Assembly: GCF_008632955.1 (NCBI RefSeq)
Contig: NZ_CP043959.1
Coordinates: 2,666,001 to 2,730,000 of the forward strand
Direction of reading: 5' to 3'
Source: Streptomyces tendae
GTDB taxonomy: Bacteria; Actinomycetota; Actinomycetes; Streptomycetales; Streptomycetaceae
Length of the DNA: 64,000 nucleotides
Of the stretch, positions 1 to 9,576 are shown piece after piece (position 1 is the stretch's first letter; each line of letters opens with the position of its first letter). The translations under genes were made by a program, and so were the position numbers. Below the pieces are notes generated by a model. It did not search any database and was not told the DNA's origin. It saw only the letters and a list, made by a program, of their open reading frames with translations.

Positions 1-1393
1 GGCCGCCGCGCACCGGCTGCTGGAGCACGGGGCGCGGGTCACCGTGCTGGAGGCCTCGGAGCGGGTCGGCGGCAAGCTGTTGCCCGGCGAGATCGCGGGC
101 GCCCGCGTCGACCTCGGGGCGGAGTCGCTGCTGGCCCGGCGCCCTGAGGCGGTCGGCCTCGCCCGCGCCGTGGGGCTGTCCGACCGGCTGCGGCCGCCCG
201 CCACCGCCACGGCCGCGCTGTGGACCCGCGGCGCTCTGCGCCCCATGCCGAAGGGGCACGTCATGGGCGTCCCCGGCACCGCCGCCGCCCTCGCCGGCGT
301 GCTGTCCGACGAGGGCGTCGCCCGCATCGGGCGCGACACCGCCCTCCCCCCGACCGAGATCGGCGACGACGTGGCGATCGGCGCGTACGTCGCCGAGCGT
401 CTCGGCCGGGAGGTCGTCGACCGTCTCGTCGAGCCCCTGCTCGGCGGCGTGTACGCGGGTGACGCCTACCGCATCTCCATGCGTTCGGCCGTCCCGGCGC
501 TCTTCGACGCGGCCCGCGTCCACCCCTCCCTGACCGAAGCGGTCCGCGCCGTCCAGGCGAAGACCGCCGCCGCCCAGCAGGCCGGCCCCGTCTTCATGGG
601 CGTCGCGGGCGGCGTGGGGTCCCTCCCGCTCGCGGTCGCCGACTCCCTGCGCTCCCGGGGCGCCCGCATCCTCACCGCCACCCCGGTCACCGAACTGCGC
701 CGCGAACCCGAGGACGGCTGGCGGCTCGTGGCCGGCGACGAGGTGCTGCACGCCGACGCGGTCGTGGTCGCCGTGCCCGCCCCGGCCGCCGCCGCACTGC
801 TGCGCACCGAGGCGCCCGGCGCCGCCGCCGAGCTGTCCGCCGTCGAGTACGCCTCGATGGCGCTGATCACCCTGGCCTACCGCCGCGCCGAGGCCCGGCT
901 GCCCGAGGGCAGCGGGTTCCTGGTGCCGCCCGTGGAGGGACGCACCATCAAGGCCTCCACCTTCGCCTCCCACAAGTGGGGCTGGGTCGCCGAGGAGAAC
1001 CCGGACCTGGCCGTCGTCCGCACCTCCGTGGGCCGCCACGGCGAGACGGAGATCCTGCACCGCGACGACGACGACCTGGTCGAGCTCTCCCGGCACGACC
1101 TGAAGGCCGCCACCGGCCTGGACGCCGCCCCGGTCGCCACCCGCGTCACCCGCTGGGACGACGGCCTGCCCCAGTACCCGGTCGGCCACCACGCGCGCGT
1201 GGCCCGCGTCCGCGCACACCTCGCGGGCCTGTCCGGGCTGGCCGTGTGCGGCGCCGCGTACGACGGCGTCGGCGTCCCGGCGTGCATCGCGAGCGCGTAT
1301 GCCGCCGCCGACCAGATCAGCGGTGACCTGCGCGCGGTGCAGGAGCTCACCGCCCACCCGGTGCAAAGCCTTCACGGAGGAGCAGGAGAATGA
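1..1393 (+). CDS. hemY: HemY/CgoX-type porphyrinogen oxidase, 5' end outside window
   Basis: FAD-dependent oxidase that oxidises coproporphyrinogen III (or protoporphyrinogen IX) late in heme synthesis. About 463 residues are visible, read from base 2. The glycine-rich FAD motif lies upstream of the window, but the following strand-helix is present ([15 protein letters not shown]), as is the C-terminal FAD-contact region ([20 protein letters not shown]), typical of the HemY/PPO flavin amine oxidase fold. The stop overlaps the start of hemQ by 4 nt (ATGA), so the two are translationally coupled. Actinobacteria use the coproporphyrin-dependent route, where this enzyme is called CgoX and acts before ferrochelatase and HemQ; that assignment is family knowledge supported here by the HemQ neighbour. 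Confidence 0.93.
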   Translation, partial: AAAHRLLEHGARVTVLEASERVGGKLLPGEIAGARVDLGAESLLARRPEAVGLARAVGLSDRLRPPATATAALWTRGALRPMPKGHVMGVPGTAAALAGVLSDEGVARIGRDTALPPTEIGDDVAIGAYVAERLGREVVDRLVEPLLGGVYAGDAYRISMRSAVPALFDAARVHPSLTEAVRAVQAKTAAAQQAGPVFMGVAGGVGSLPLAVADSLRSRGARILTATPVTELRREPEDGWRLVAGDEVLHADAVVVAVPAPAAAALLRTEAPGAAAELSAVEYASMALITLAYRRAEARLPEGSGFLVPPVEGRTIKASTFASHKWGWVAEENPDLAVVRTSVGRHGETEILHRDDDDLVELSRHDLKAATGLDAAPVATRVTRWDDGLPQYPVGHHARVARVRAHLAGLSGLAVCGAAYDGVGVPACIASAYAAADQISGDLRAVQELTAHPVQSLHGGAGE

Positions 1394-2130
1394 GGGACAT
1401 GAGTGACGACGCCACCACCCCCGCGCCCGACCGGATCCCCAACAAGGGCAAGCTGGCCAAGGACCTCAACGAGGTCATCCGCTACACCCTCTGGTCCGTC
1501 TTCAAGCTGAAGGACGTCCTCCCGGAGGACCGCGCCGGTTACGCCGACGAGGTCCAGGAGCTGTTCGACCAGCTCGCCGCCAAGGACGTCACCGTCCGCG
1601 GCACCTACGACCTGTCGGGCCTGCGCGCGGACGCCGACCTCATGATCTGGTGGCACGCCGAGACCGCCGACCAGCTCCAGGAGGCCTACAACCTCTTCCG
1701 CCGCACCCGTCTGGGCCGCGCGCTCGAGCCGGTCTGGTCGAACATGGCGCTGCACCGCCCCGCCGAGTTCAACCGCTCGCACATCCCGGCGTTCCTCGCC
1801 GACGAGACCCCCCGCGACTACGTGAGCGTCTACCCGTTCGTGCGCTCCTACGACTGGTACCTGCTGCCGGACGAGGACCGCCGCCGGATGCTCGCGGACC
1901 ACGGCAAGATGGCCCGCGGCTACCCGGACGTGCGCGCCAACACCGTCGCCTCGTTCTCTCTCGGCGACTACGAGTGGATCCTCGCCTTCGAGGCCGACGA
2001 ACTGCACCGCATCGTCGACCTGATGCGCCACCTGCGCGGCTCCGAGGCCCGCATGCACGTCCGCGAGGAGGTCCCGTTCTACACGGGCCGCCGCAAGGAC
2101 GTCGCGGACCTGGTCGCGGGCCTGGCCTGA
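1390..2130 (+). CDS. hemQ: HemQ coproheme decarboxylase (chlorite dismutase family)
   Basis: Converts coproheme to heme b by two peroxide-dependent decarboxylations, the last step of the coproporphyrin-dependent pathway. The 246-residue length suits the actinobacterial family. The catalytic Tyr sits in [11 protein letters not shown] (Tyr148 here) and the axial His in [11 protein letters not shown] (His171). Their 23-residue spacing is the same as between the Tyr and His of actinobacterial HemQ as I remember them. Start: ATG at 1390 overlaps the hemY stop; a second in-frame ATG at 1399 (MSDDATT) is equally plausible, and GGAGG/AGGAG sequences at about 1376-1388 could serve either. No transmembrane segment is seen, so it should be cytosolic. 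Confidence 0.96.
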   Translation: MRDMSDDATTPAPDRIPNKGKLAKDLNEVIRYTLWSVFKLKDVLPEDRAGYADEVQELFDQLAAKDVTVRGTYDLSGLRADADLMIWWHAETADQLQEAYNLFRRTRLGRALEPVWSNMALHRPAEFNRSHIPAFLADETPRDYVSVYPFVRSYDWYLLPDEDRRRMLADHGKMARGYPDVRANTVASFSLGDYEWILAFEADELHRIVDLMRHLRGSEARMHVREEVPFYTGRRKDVADLVAGLA

Positions 2131-2165
2131 CGCCCGCCCGGCCTCAGGCCGCGGGGGCGGGCGTC
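2129..2165. terminator. Bidirectional hairpin terminator between hemQ and peptidase gene
   Basis: An 11-bp perfect inverted repeat pairs 2129-2139 with 2155-2165. A GGCC-TCA-GGCC mini-hairpin lies inside the loop. It starts on the hemQ stop codon and includes the stop codon of the convergent peptidase gene, so it can end transcripts from both sides. No T-run follows, as is common in Streptomyces. Confidence 0.75.
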
Positions 2166-3757
2166 ACGGGTGCCGTCGGAGCGGGTGCTGCCGGAGTGGG
2201 TGCAGGGTGCGGTGCGCAGGAGGCGCGCCGGCCCGGCACCCGGCCGTCCAGCAGATACGCCGTCAGGTGCTCGTTGACGCAGGCGTTGGCCCCGCCCGCG
2301 AGGCCGTGGCTGCCGGCGTCCCGTTCCGTCACCAGCGTGGACCCGGCCAGCCTGCGGTGCAGTTCCAGGGCGCCGTCGTACGGGGTGGCCGCGTCCCGCT
2401 CGGCCGCAAGGATCAGCGTCGGCGGCAGCGCGCCCTGTCCGGCGCGCACGTCCAGCGGCCGCTGCCGGGGCGCGGGCCAGTAGGCGCAGGGCAGATTGGT
2501 CCACACGTTGTCCCAGGTCTCGAATGGCGCCCGGCGCGCCAGCCGGGTGTTGTCCCGGTCCCACACCGCGAAGTCCGTCGGCCAGGGTGCGTCGTTGCAC
2601 TCCACGGCGAGGTAGACCGCGCGCGTGTTCTCGGCCTCCGCCGCCGCCTCCGGATGCTCCTCGGCCTGCTCGACCAGCGGCCCGGGGTCGCCCTTCAGGT
2701 ACGCCGACAGGGCGTGCGCGCGCTGCGGCCAGTAGTCGTCGTAGTAGCCGGCCCTGAGCATGGCCGTGTGCAGCTGCGCCGGGCCGACCTTGCCGCCCGC
2801 CGGCCGCGTCGCCAGCCGGGCCCGCACCCGGTCGTAGCTGTCCTGCACCTCCTGCGCGGTGCCGCCCAGCCCGTACACGTCGTGGTGTTCGGCGGCCCAG
2901 GCCCGGAAGTCGGCCCAGCGGTCCTCGAACGCCGCCGACTGGGCCAGGTTGTTGCGGTACCAGATCCGCTCCGGGGCCGGGTTCACCGCCGAGTCGAACA
3001 CCATCCGCCGGACGTGCGTGGGGAACAGCGTCGCGTACAGCGCCCCGATGTACGTGCCGTACGACGACCCGAGGAACGTCAGCCGGGTCTCGCCCAGCGC
3101 GGCGCGCAGCACGTCCAGGTCCCGGGCGTTGGCGAGCGAGGTGAAGTGGCGCAGGGTGTCGCCGGCCCGCTCGGCGCAGCCGCGCGCGTAGGCCGCGGCG
3201 CGGGCCGCGCGGTCGCGTTTGACCTCCGCCGGGGGATGGGCGGGAGCGGGCGCGGGGCCCTGGTGGAAGGTCTTCGGGTCGGTGCACGACAGCGGCGCGG
3301 ACCGGCCCACCCCGCGCGGGGCGTAGCCGACCAGGTCGTAGGCCGCCGCGAGACGCTTCCACCCGGGGACGTGGCCGAGCATCGGGAAGTACATGCCGCT
3401 GGCGCCGGGCCCGCCCGGGTTGTGCACCAGGGAGCCCTGCCGGGGCACCGTGCGCCCGGTCCCGGGGTCCGTCCCGGTGGCCCGGGACCGGCTGACGGTG
3501 AGCCGGATCTGCTCGCCGTCCGGGCGGGCGTAGTCGAGCGGGACGCGCAAGGTGCCGCACTCCACGGTGGGCGGCAGGTCCTGCTCCTCGGCGCACGGGC
3601 CGAAGTCGATGCCCGCCCCGGCGGCGCGCGCGGCGGCGACGGCGGTGCCGCGCGCCTCACCGGTGACTGTCCGGGCACCGGCCGGCGCCGCGGCCAGGGG
3701 TGTGAGGAGCAAGGACCCTGCGGCCCCGGCGGCCAGGAGGACGGCGGCGGTTCTCAT
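2144..3757 (-). CDS. Secreted alpha/beta-hydrolase, tripeptidyl aminopeptidase (TAP/SlpD-E) type
   Basis: Predicted exported serine peptidase of the Streptomyces tripeptidyl aminopeptidase family (peptidase S33), which trims N-terminal tripeptides from secreted proteins. The 537-residue product begins with a Sec signal (MRTAAVLLAAGAAGSLLLTP, then an AXA-like site near APAGA). The nucleophile elbow is FLGSSYGTYIGALYA, the acid Asp is in AAERDAATPYDG and the His in GSHGLAGGANACV. A Pro/Ala/Thr-rich tail ends the protein. ATG at 3757 is chosen because AAGGGAT lies just upstream and the signal peptide begins there. A paralogue, made as a lipoprotein, lies at 9577-11175. The exact cleavage preference cannot be read from sequence. 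Confidence 0.9.
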   Translation of the reverse strand: MRTAAVLLAAGAAGSLLLTPLAAAPAGARTVTGEARGTAVAAARAAGAGIDFGPCAEEQDLPPTVECGTLRVPLDYARPDGEQIRLTVSRSRATGTDPGTGRTVPRQGSLVHNPGGPGASGMYFPMLGHVPGWKRLAAAYDLVGYAPRGVGRSAPLSCTDPKTFHQGPAPAPAHPPAEVKRDRAARAAAYARGCAERAGDTLRHFTSLANARDLDVLRAALGETRLTFLGSSYGTYIGALYATLFPTHVRRMVFDSAVNPAPERIWYRNNLAQSAAFEDRWADFRAWAAEHHDVYGLGGTAQEVQDSYDRVRARLATRPAGGKVGPAQLHTAMLRAGYYDDYWPQRAHALSAYLKGDPGPLVEQAEEHPEAAAEAENTRAVYLAVECNDAPWPTDFAVWDRDNTRLARRAPFETWDNVWTNLPCAYWPAPRQRPLDVRAGQGALPPTLILAAERDAATPYDGALELHRRLAGSTLVTERDAGSHGLAGGANACVNEHLTAYLLDGRVPGRRASCAPHPAPTPAAPAPTAPVTPAPAA

Positions 3758-3880
3758 CGGTGATCCCTTCGGTGCGCTGCCGCGCCGGTGCGCTGCATCG
3801 ACAAAAGGGATGTTTTCGGGCGGCGGGGGTGCGGGCAAGGACCGCTCACCGGGTGTCGGCCGCGGGTCGCCGGGCCCGGG

Positions 3881-4660
3881 TCACCACCCCGGGCGGGGCT
3901 CCCGGTGGGCGAAGGCCGCGCGCACCTGCGGTTCGCCCACCGCGTGCACCCCGCGCACCGCGACGGAGGTGAGGTAGGCGCGGTCGTCGTCGGTGTCACC
4001 GGCCGCCGCCCGGCACGCGGAGTCCAGCAGCCGCTGTCCGGCGGGGGAGGCCCAGCGAGAGGCGGGGTGCGCCTCGAACCGCGCTATGGCCAGGCAGCCC
4101 AGCGTGAACACCAGGGGCAGCGCGAACCACAGGGCGACCAGATGGCGCGGCATCCCCGACGGGACCGGCATGAGCAGCGCGACGGCCCCGAGCCCGGCCA
4201 CGGCCGGCGCCGCGAGCCGCAGCCGGCGGACCGCCTCCCCGACGCTCCGACCGGCACCCTCGGGCACCGCGAGTCCGGCGCGGACCAGCCGGTCCGCCAG
4301 CGCGCGCACTGCCTCCGTGGCCGCCGCGGCCTTCCGCACCGGCGCTATGGGCGACTGCCCGTCCGGCCCGATCGCCCCGATCACCGTCCGCTCCATGTCG
4401 TCCCGCCCGCGCGGATCGACGACGGTGGCCCAGCCGGTGTGGGCCAGCAGCAGCCGCCGCTGACGGGCCATCGCGACGAGCGTGACGTCGGCCACCCGGG
4501 CGGGGCCGCCGGACAGGAACGCCGCCTCGTACAACGTCAGGCCGCGCCCCTCTCCCGCGCCGTCACCGGCCGCCGCGTCACGCACCGCGGCGAGACACAG
4601 CCGCAGACAGGAGATCCCGGCGATCGCCCAGGCCAGGAGCAGGAGAGGAACCCAGAACAT
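3881..4660 (-). CDS. TIGR04222-type membrane protein
   Basis: The 259-residue membrane protein resembles the TIGR04222 family: an N-terminal helix (MFWVPLLLLAWAIAG), then the family-like stretch LTLYEAAFLSGGPARVADVTLVAMARQRRLL, a soluble part, and two further hydrophobic segments around residues 165-215. Function is unknown. Many members end in a long Gly/Cys-rich low-complexity tail; this one ends in REPRPGW with no such tail and has only a few scattered Cys. Start at 4660 fits the family N-terminus, although no clear ribosome binding site precedes it. The DUF692 enzyme encoded just beyond the lipoprotein gene is a likely functional partner, an inference from proximity. Confidence 0.78.
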   Translation of the reverse strand: MFWVPLLLLAWAIAGISCLRLCLAAVRDAAAGDGAGEGRGLTLYEAAFLSGGPARVADVTLVAMARQRRLLLAHTGWATVVDPRGRDDMERTVIGAIGPDGQSPIAPVRKAAAATEAVRALADRLVRAGLAVPEGAGRSVGEAVRRLRLAAPAVAGLGAVALLMPVPSGMPRHLVALWFALPLVFTLGCLAIARFEAHPASRWASPAGQRLLDSACRAAAGDTDDDRAYLTSVAVRGVHAVGEPQVRAAFAHREPRPGW

Positions 4661-4797
4661 GGGTTGTTTGTAAGGGACACGGTCGCGAGAACACCATGCC
4701 TTGTTCACCATGCGGACACGGTGTCGCGGGCGGGTGGCGATCCGCGGAGTCGTCCCATGACATTCTGGCGACGATCATCAGCGGGAGGGACGGCACG

Positions 4798-5268
4798 ATG
4801 CGGGTCAAGGGAAGTCGGCGACGCCGATGGAGCTGGAGTGTGGCGGCGGCAGCCGTGGTGTTGGCGGCCGGCTGCTCGCCAGGCGGTGACTCCGGCGACC
4901 CCGTGACGGCCGCCGGTGAGAACGGGGTCGGCGCGCAGCCCACACCCACACCCTCACCCACACCCACGGTGTCCGCCTCCGCCAGCCCCGCCCCGCCCCT
5001 GAAGGACGGCACCGCCGTACTCGTCCGCTGCGCGGACATGGAGGACCCGTACGCGACCGTGGAGATCAGGAATCCCAACGCACGTGAGGCCCTGCTGGAG
5101 GTCAAGACCCACTTCGTCGACGCGTACGGCTCCCCCCTGCTGGACACCAGCAATCAGGTGGACGTCCCCGCGAAGGACAAGGTCACGTACCGGGTGCCCG
5201 CCAAGTTCCAGTACACCGACCGGATCGCGCACTGCGAGGTCGAACCAGTGGTACGTGCCGTCCGGTGA
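4798..5268 (+). CDS. Small secreted lipoprotein with Thr-Pro linker
   Basis: The 156-residue product has a basic N-terminus (MRVKGSRRRRWSW), a hydrophobic stretch and a lipobox (LAAGC, Cys about residue 25), followed by a disordered TPTPSPTPT linker and a compact beta-rich domain of about 95 residues. GGGAGGGA precedes the ATG with good spacing. The fold of the C-terminal domain is not recognised; it resembles small FxLYD/DUF-type extracellular beta domains (VRCADMEDPYATVEIRNPNA). It lies between, and is transcribed oppositely to, the TIGR04222 and DUF692 genes, so shared function is only suggested by position. Confidence 0.85.
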   Translation: MRVKGSRRRRWSWSVAAAAVVLAAGCSPGGDSGDPVTAAGENGVGAQPTPTPSPTPTVSASASPAPPLKDGTAVLVRCADMEDPYATVEIRNPNAREALLEVKTHFVDAYGSPLLDTSNQVDVPAKDKVTYRVPAKFQYTDRIAHCEVEPVVRAVR

Positions 5269-5318
5269 CGTGGGGTTCGCCCGGGAGCCCGGGGACGAAC
5301 ACCCGGTGCGGACCCGCG

Positions 5319-6644
5319 TCAGCGTCGCAGCAGGGCGCGGCGGGTCGCGCGGGCCAGGCGGATGACCGGGCGGGCCGGGCGGGGCCTCGGGCCTGAGCGG
5401 TCGAGCCACCAGGCGCGCAGCTCGCGCCGCGCCCGCGTGTCCTCGGGCCGCCCGGTCAGCAGTAGTTCCTCGGCGAAGTCCATCGCGTCGCGCCGGTACC
5501 CGCCGGTCATCGGCCGCGTCTGCGCGTACGCGAGGAAGGCCGCCCGGTAGCCGTCGCCGAGGATCACCGGCAGCTCGGGCGCCACCTTGGCGACGACATC
5601 GGCCCGCTTGGCGGCCAGCGCCCGCGCCTGCACCCTCATCCGCGCCCGGTCGAACCCCTCGGGCACCGGCGTCCCCGCGGTCAGCGCGGACAGCACCGCG
5701 GTCTGCGCGAGCGCCAGCCGCTCCCGGGCCGGCGCGGTCCCGCCCTCGACGGCAACAACGTTCCGCGTCGGTGCGTACGCCGGGGCCGGGGTCTCCCGCC
5801 GCTTCCGCGCCCCCGCCTCCACCGCGCGCCCGATCGCGTCCAGTTCGCCCTTCAGCTCCGTCGGGGCCGGGAAGTTCTCGTCCCGCTCCAGCAGCACACC
5901 CGGCGGCGAGACGCGGGACGCGAGGTCGGTGAGGATGTCGAGCACCGGCCGCGGCACCGGGTGGGCGTGGCTGTCGTGCCACACGCCGTCCCGCTCGAGG
6001 CCGCCCGCGACATGGACGTACGCGATGGCCTCCAGGGGCAGTTCGGCGAGCGCCTCGGCCGGGTCCTCGCCGCGGTTGACGTGGTTGGTGTGCAGGTTGG
6101 CGACATCGATGAGCAGCCGTACGCCGGTGCGGTCGGCCAGCTCGTACAGGAACTGGCCCTCCGTCATCTCCTCGCCGGGCCAGGAGAACAGCGCGGCGAT
6201 GTTCTCCACGGCGAGGGGCACCGGCAACGCGTCCTGCGCGATGCGGACGTTCTCGCAGAGCACGTCCAAAGCGTCACGGGTGCGCGGCACCGGCAGCAGG
6301 TGCCCGGCCTCGCTTCCGGGGGATGCGGTCAGCGGCCCGCCCGCCCGCACGAACGCGATGTGCTCGGTGACCAGGGGCGATCCGAGCGCCGTGGCCCGCT
6401 CGGCGAGGGCGGTCAGCCGCTGCTCGTCCGGCCGGTCCCCGCCGCCGAGGCCCAGCGAGACACCGTGCGGGACGACGGTCACCCCGCGCTCGCGCAACCG
6501 CAGCAGCGACTCGGGCAGGTGCCCGGGGCAGACGTTCTCGGCCACCGCCTCGACCCAGTCGATCCCCGGCATCGCCTCGACCGCGTCCGCGATCTCCGGC
6601 CGCCAGCCGATCCCCGTACCCAGTCGCACCGTCATCCCCGTCAT
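5319..6644 (-). CDS. DUF692 (MNIO-type) enzyme fused to a partner-like C-terminal domain
   Basis: The 441-residue protein opens with a complete DUF692 TIM barrel (residues about 5-275). Candidate metal ligands lie in VVPHGVSLG (His60), TEHIAF (His95), AVENIA (Glu147), [12 protein letters not shown] (Asp180, His185, His188), YVHVAGG (His211), DSHAHP (His226, His228) and LLERDENFP (Glu253). DUF692 enzymes (now called multinuclear non-heme iron oxygenases, e.g. MbnB, TglH) modify Cys or other residues of ribosomal peptides. Residues about 305-400 form an alpha-helical domain ([22 protein letters not shown]-like, [12 protein letters not shown]) resembling the DUF2063/HvfC-type partner domain normally encoded separately; that match is by eye. 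The tail is Arg-rich. ATG 6644 follows GGAGGGGA. No peptide substrate is obvious nearby. Confidence 0.88.
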   Translation of the reverse strand: MTGMTVRLGTGIGWRPEIADAVEAMPGIDWVEAVAENVCPGHLPESLLRLRERGVTVVPHGVSLGLGGGDRPDEQRLTALAERATALGSPLVTEHIAFVRAGGPLTASPGSEAGHLLPVPRTRDALDVLCENVRIAQDALPVPLAVENIAALFSWPGEEMTEGQFLYELADRTGVRLLIDVANLHTNHVNRGEDPAEALAELPLEAIAYVHVAGGLERDGVWHDSHAHPVPRPVLDILTDLASRVSPPGVLLERDENFPAPTELKGELDAIGRAVEAGARKRRETPAPAYAPTRNVVAVEGGTAPARERLALAQTAVLSALTAGTPVPEGFDRARMRVQARALAAKRADVVAKVAPELPVILGDGYRAAFLAYAQTRPMTGGYRRDAMDFAEELLLTGRPEDTRARRELRAWWLDRSGPRPRPARPVIRLARATRRALLRR

Positions 6645-7213
6645 CCCCGTCCCCTCCCTCACCCGGCGTACCGCCCGGCCCCCGGTTCCGCCCGCACGGG
6701 CGTGCCGGGGATATGACCCCGGGCTCCGCGCCCGAACCGTCCTCCGGCCGCCTTCAGAGGAACATTTGAGGTTCGGGGTGGTCCGTCGCAGCGGGCGTCG
6801 GAACCGCCGCCGGACGACGGCTTCGGGCGCCGCGACGGCGAACCCTCCCTCACGGTGAGGGCACCGACGGCCGCCCGTTTACCCCAGCGGGCACACGACG
6901 ATTGCAGCGGCTCTCGCGCTCGCCATGGCCTCGTGGTGCGCGGGCGTGCGCGAGCGCTGGCTGCGGTACTCGGGGTACTGCTGACGGCCGGGGTGGCGCT
7001 GTGACACCCGCGAGCAGTGTCCGCGTGGCCGCGGGACGGCTCATGGAGCAGGAGGCCGGCGTCGGCCCGGGAAGAAGGCGTCTCCCCTGGGGCACGCTCG
7101 AACGCCCCCCTCCCGGGCCGTCCTGGCGTACCTCGCCGGAACTGGACCGGACGTGTCCGGCCGGTCGGGCGACGGCCGGGGATCCGGGCGTCGTGCGGCC
7201 GCCGGCCGCAGGT
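6645..7213. other. 569-nt gap with possible decayed signal-peptide remnant
   Basis: No convincing gene is seen. A short frame at 6933-7004 (GTG start, 23 residues, ALAAVLGVLLTAGVAL core) looks like a signal peptide or lipoprotein N-terminus that stops at once, possibly a gene remnant. A 6-bp hairpin (CCGGGG-atatga-CCCCGG) lies at 6705-6722 just upstream of the DUF692 gene. Confidence 0.4.
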
Positions 7214-9274
7214 CTAACGCACCTGGAAGGCCGTCGACACGCCCGTGATCGGGGAGACCTTCCCGCCCAGGCTCTTCGCGTCGCCGTGGTAGACGACCCG
7301 GTAGGTGCCCGAGGGGGTCCCCTGGGGGACGTCCCAGGTGATCGTGACCTTGGACGCGGCGACGCCGTCGCGGGCCCACTGGAAGCGGGTCGTCCAGTCG
7401 CCGTCGTCGGCGACGGTGTGCCAGGCGCCGCCGGAGTCCCGGCGCTCGATCCGCAGGTAGGTGTCGCCGCGGTGCAGGTCGTTGCCGGGGTGGGCGCCCG
7501 CGAAGACCACCTCGACGCGCTCACCCGGACGGTAGGTCTCCCGCGGCCTCACCAGCACGTCACCGAACTTCCGGAACAGCGGCGGCGCGTCCAGGACCAC
7601 CCCGGGCTGCAGCGCGAGCGCCTTGCCGGTCAGGTCCGGCGGCTCGGGGCCGAGGGGCAGGCTCGTGCCGTCGCGCAGGGAGACCGCCAGCTCGGCCGCG
7701 GTCTGCTGGAGCGCCGGGAGCTGCCAGCGGCCGAAGAGGGTGCTGCCGCCCTCGTACTGCTGGGCGTCGTACTCCTCGGGCGTCGTCACGTAGTGGAAGT
7801 ACGCGTTGCTGTACCCGGCGACCAGGACGTCGTCGAGAGGGGCGCCGACGATCCCGGCGACCGTGCGCCGCAGCCGCAGACCCGCGCACACGGTGACCTC
7901 GCCGGGGATGCCGATCAGGTACAGGGCGCCGATGCGCACCAGCATCACCGGCACCCGTTCCTGCACCCACGGGTAGATCCGGTTCATCTCCCCGATCGGC
8001 ACGAAGACGTCCTTCGGTGCCTGCGCCTGCTTCAGCTCCTGGGACACCGTGTAGATCAGGGAGTTGGAGATCGCGTCCCAGAACGGGTTCTCGCCCTCGT
8101 CGAACCCGGGGAAGGCCGGCCCGTCCTCCAGGCTTCCCGCCGCCATGGCCGCGCCGACGCACGGCTTGGACGTCCGGTGGGTCCGCCCGTCACCGGTGAA
8201 TTCCGGGCGCACCGTGACGTCGGAGAGGTCGATGTACACCAGCCGGGAGTCGACCGGGCCCGCCAGCGGTGCGCCGGGCCCCTCCGCCTGGGCCGCGGCC
8301 GCCTCGTACTGCCGCAGCCCACTGGCCCGGGTCGACTCGAAGTCGGCGGGCGTCGTCGGCGGAACGAGGTCCAGGTTGGGGGACATGTCGCCGCTGTTGG
8401 TCTGGGCGAACGCCGAGACGAACGCCGGGGAGCCGTCGGCCAGATAGTCCACCCCGTGGACCTCGCGCTCCCAGTGGTACGCCGCGTAGCCCTTGTTGTC
8501 GGCGCTGATCAGGCGGTTGTCGCCGGACATGCTGGTGCCGTGCACCGGGAACCAGTTGACCGCCCCGACGGTACGGCCGTCCCGCTCCACCCGCAGCAGC
8601 GTGGTGAGGGGGTCGACGGCGTCGGGGAAGTGGTCGCGGTCGGTCTTCGGGTTGCGGTCGAAGGCGGTCCGTGAGCGGTTGACGCTGGCGCCGGTCAAGG
8701 TGCCGTGGCTCAGCAGCAGTTCGGAGGGGGCGAGGTCCTCGTGGGCGTTGCGCGCCGCCTCGAACAGGCCGTCCGCCACCGCCTCGAAGGTCGCCTTGTG
8801 GAAGCCGAACGTCGTGGTGTTGTACAGCAGATGGTGCGAGTATCCGCCGGGACCGGCGTGCGTGTGGGTGGCGGTGATCAGCACGTTCTGCTCGGTGTAC
8901 AGGTCGCTGTACGCCTGCTTCAGCCGTCGCAGCACGGCCCGGTGCACGCTTTCGAAGATCATGGGGGAGTCGGCGACGATCAGCAGCACACGGCGGCCGC
9001 TCGCCTCCTCGACCACCACGAACGCCCGTGCCCGCAGCCGGGTGTGCAGACCCGCGGCCTGCTGGTCGAACCGGCCGTACCCCATCATGCCGACCTCGGC
9101 CACCTCACCGGTGGCGTCGGAGATGCCCCGGCCGACCAGGTAGCCGCCGCCTCCCGCGGCGGCGGCAGCGGCGCCCGGGGCGACCAGATGGGCGCCCGCC
9201 AGCCCGAGGCCGGTGACGGCACCGGCCTTCAGGACGGTCCGGCGGCTGCGCGACGGAGGACGTTTCGCGGTCAT
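7214..9274 (-). CDS. Neutral/alkaline non-lysosomal ceramidase, Tat-exported
   Basis: Predicted secreted neutral ceramidase that hydrolyses the N-acyl bond of ceramide. The 686-residue product carries a twin-arginine signal (SRSRRTVLKAG, then a hydrophobic stretch ending near GAAAAAAG). Family features include MMGYGRFDQQAAGLHTRLRARAF, the Zn-site stretch ITATHTHAGPGGYSHH, and GTSMSGDNRLISADNKG in the catalytic region. The last 120 residues form the usual C-terminal immunoglobulin-like domain (YRPGERVEVVFAGAHPGND). ATG 9274 is preceded by GAGGAG at good spacing. The natural substrate is uncertain because Streptomyces is not known to make abundant ceramide; scavenging host or soil sphingolipids is an inference. 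Confidence 0.93.
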   Translation of the reverse strand: MTAKRPPSRSRRTVLKAGAVTGLGLAGAHLVAPGAAAAAAGGGGYLVGRGISDATGEVAEVGMMGYGRFDQQAAGLHTRLRARAFVVVEEASGRRVLLIVADSPMIFESVHRAVLRRLKQAYSDLYTEQNVLITATHTHAGPGGYSHHLLYNTTTFGFHKATFEAVADGLFEAARNAHEDLAPSELLLSHGTLTGASVNRSRTAFDRNPKTDRDHFPDAVDPLTTLLRVERDGRTVGAVNWFPVHGTSMSGDNRLISADNKGYAAYHWEREVHGVDYLADGSPAFVSAFAQTNSGDMSPNLDLVPPTTPADFESTRASGLRQYEAAAAQAEGPGAPLAGPVDSRLVYIDLSDVTVRPEFTGDGRTHRTSKPCVGAAMAAGSLEDGPAFPGFDEGENPFWDAISNSLIYTVSQELKQAQAPKDVFVPIGEMNRIYPWVQERVPVMLVRIGALYLIGIPGEVTVCAGLRLRRTVAGIVGAPLDDVLVAGYSNAYFHYVTTPEEYDAQQYEGGSTLFGRWQLPALQQTAAELAVSLRDGTSLPLGPEPPDLTGKALALQPGVVLDAPPLFRKFGDVLVRPRETYRPGERVEVVFAGAHPGNDLHRGDTYLRIERRDSGGAWHTVADDGDWTTRFQWARDGVAASKVTITWDVPQGTPSGTYRVVYHGDAKSLGGKVSPITGVSTAFQVR

Positions 9275-9444
9275 ACGCTGCTCCTCAGGGTCGGTCGGCC
9301 CCCGGCGGGCAAAACATGAACAACATTCAAGTTCCGCGCGCCTCATTGGTACACCGCCCGACATGAACACGGCAAGAGGTGTGCACGGGGCAGGAGAACC
9401 CCCGGCGCGGCCCCGACGCCGGGACGAGAGCGCCACGCCGACAC

Positions 9445-9511
9445 CCGCACCTGCGCCACGACGAAGCCGGCCCGGGGCCCCCGCACCTGCGGCACGACGA
9501 AGCCGGCCCGG
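9445..9511. repeat. 36-nt tandem duplication, two copies
   Basis: CCGCACCTGC begins a unit at 9445 and again at 9481; about 31 of the first 32 bases of each copy match (GCCACGACGAAGCCGGCCCG versus GGCACGACGAAGCCGGCCCG). Noncoding and adjacent to a terminator hairpin. Confidence 0.8.
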
Positions 9512-9512
9512 T

Positions 9513-9533
9513 GGGCCCGTTCACGACGGGCCC
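9513..9533. terminator. Hairpin downstream of TAP-type lipoprotein gene
   Basis: Perfect 8-bp stem GGGCCCGT / ACGGGCCC with loop TCACG, about 45 nt past the stop of the minus-strand gene ending at 9577. No T-tract follows. Confidence 0.6.
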
Positions 9534-9576
9534 GGCGGGCCGGCTCGGCGGTCTCAGTGCCGGTACCGGACCGGTG

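Larger units (their letters stand above)
9275..9576. other. 302-nt intergenic region: ceramidase promoter side, tandem repeat and hairpin
   Basis: Separates two minus-strand genes. It holds a 36-nt tandem duplication (9445-9511) and an 8-bp hairpin (9513-9533) next to the end of the hydrolase gene. The part next to the ceramidase start includes an AT-richer stretch (about 9313-9335, AAAACATGAACAACATTCAAG) suitable for a promoter. No gene is seen. Confidence 0.5.

Noticed and set aside
9445-9511. CRISPR-like repeat
   Set aside because: Only two directly adjoining copies with no spacer; a simple duplication.
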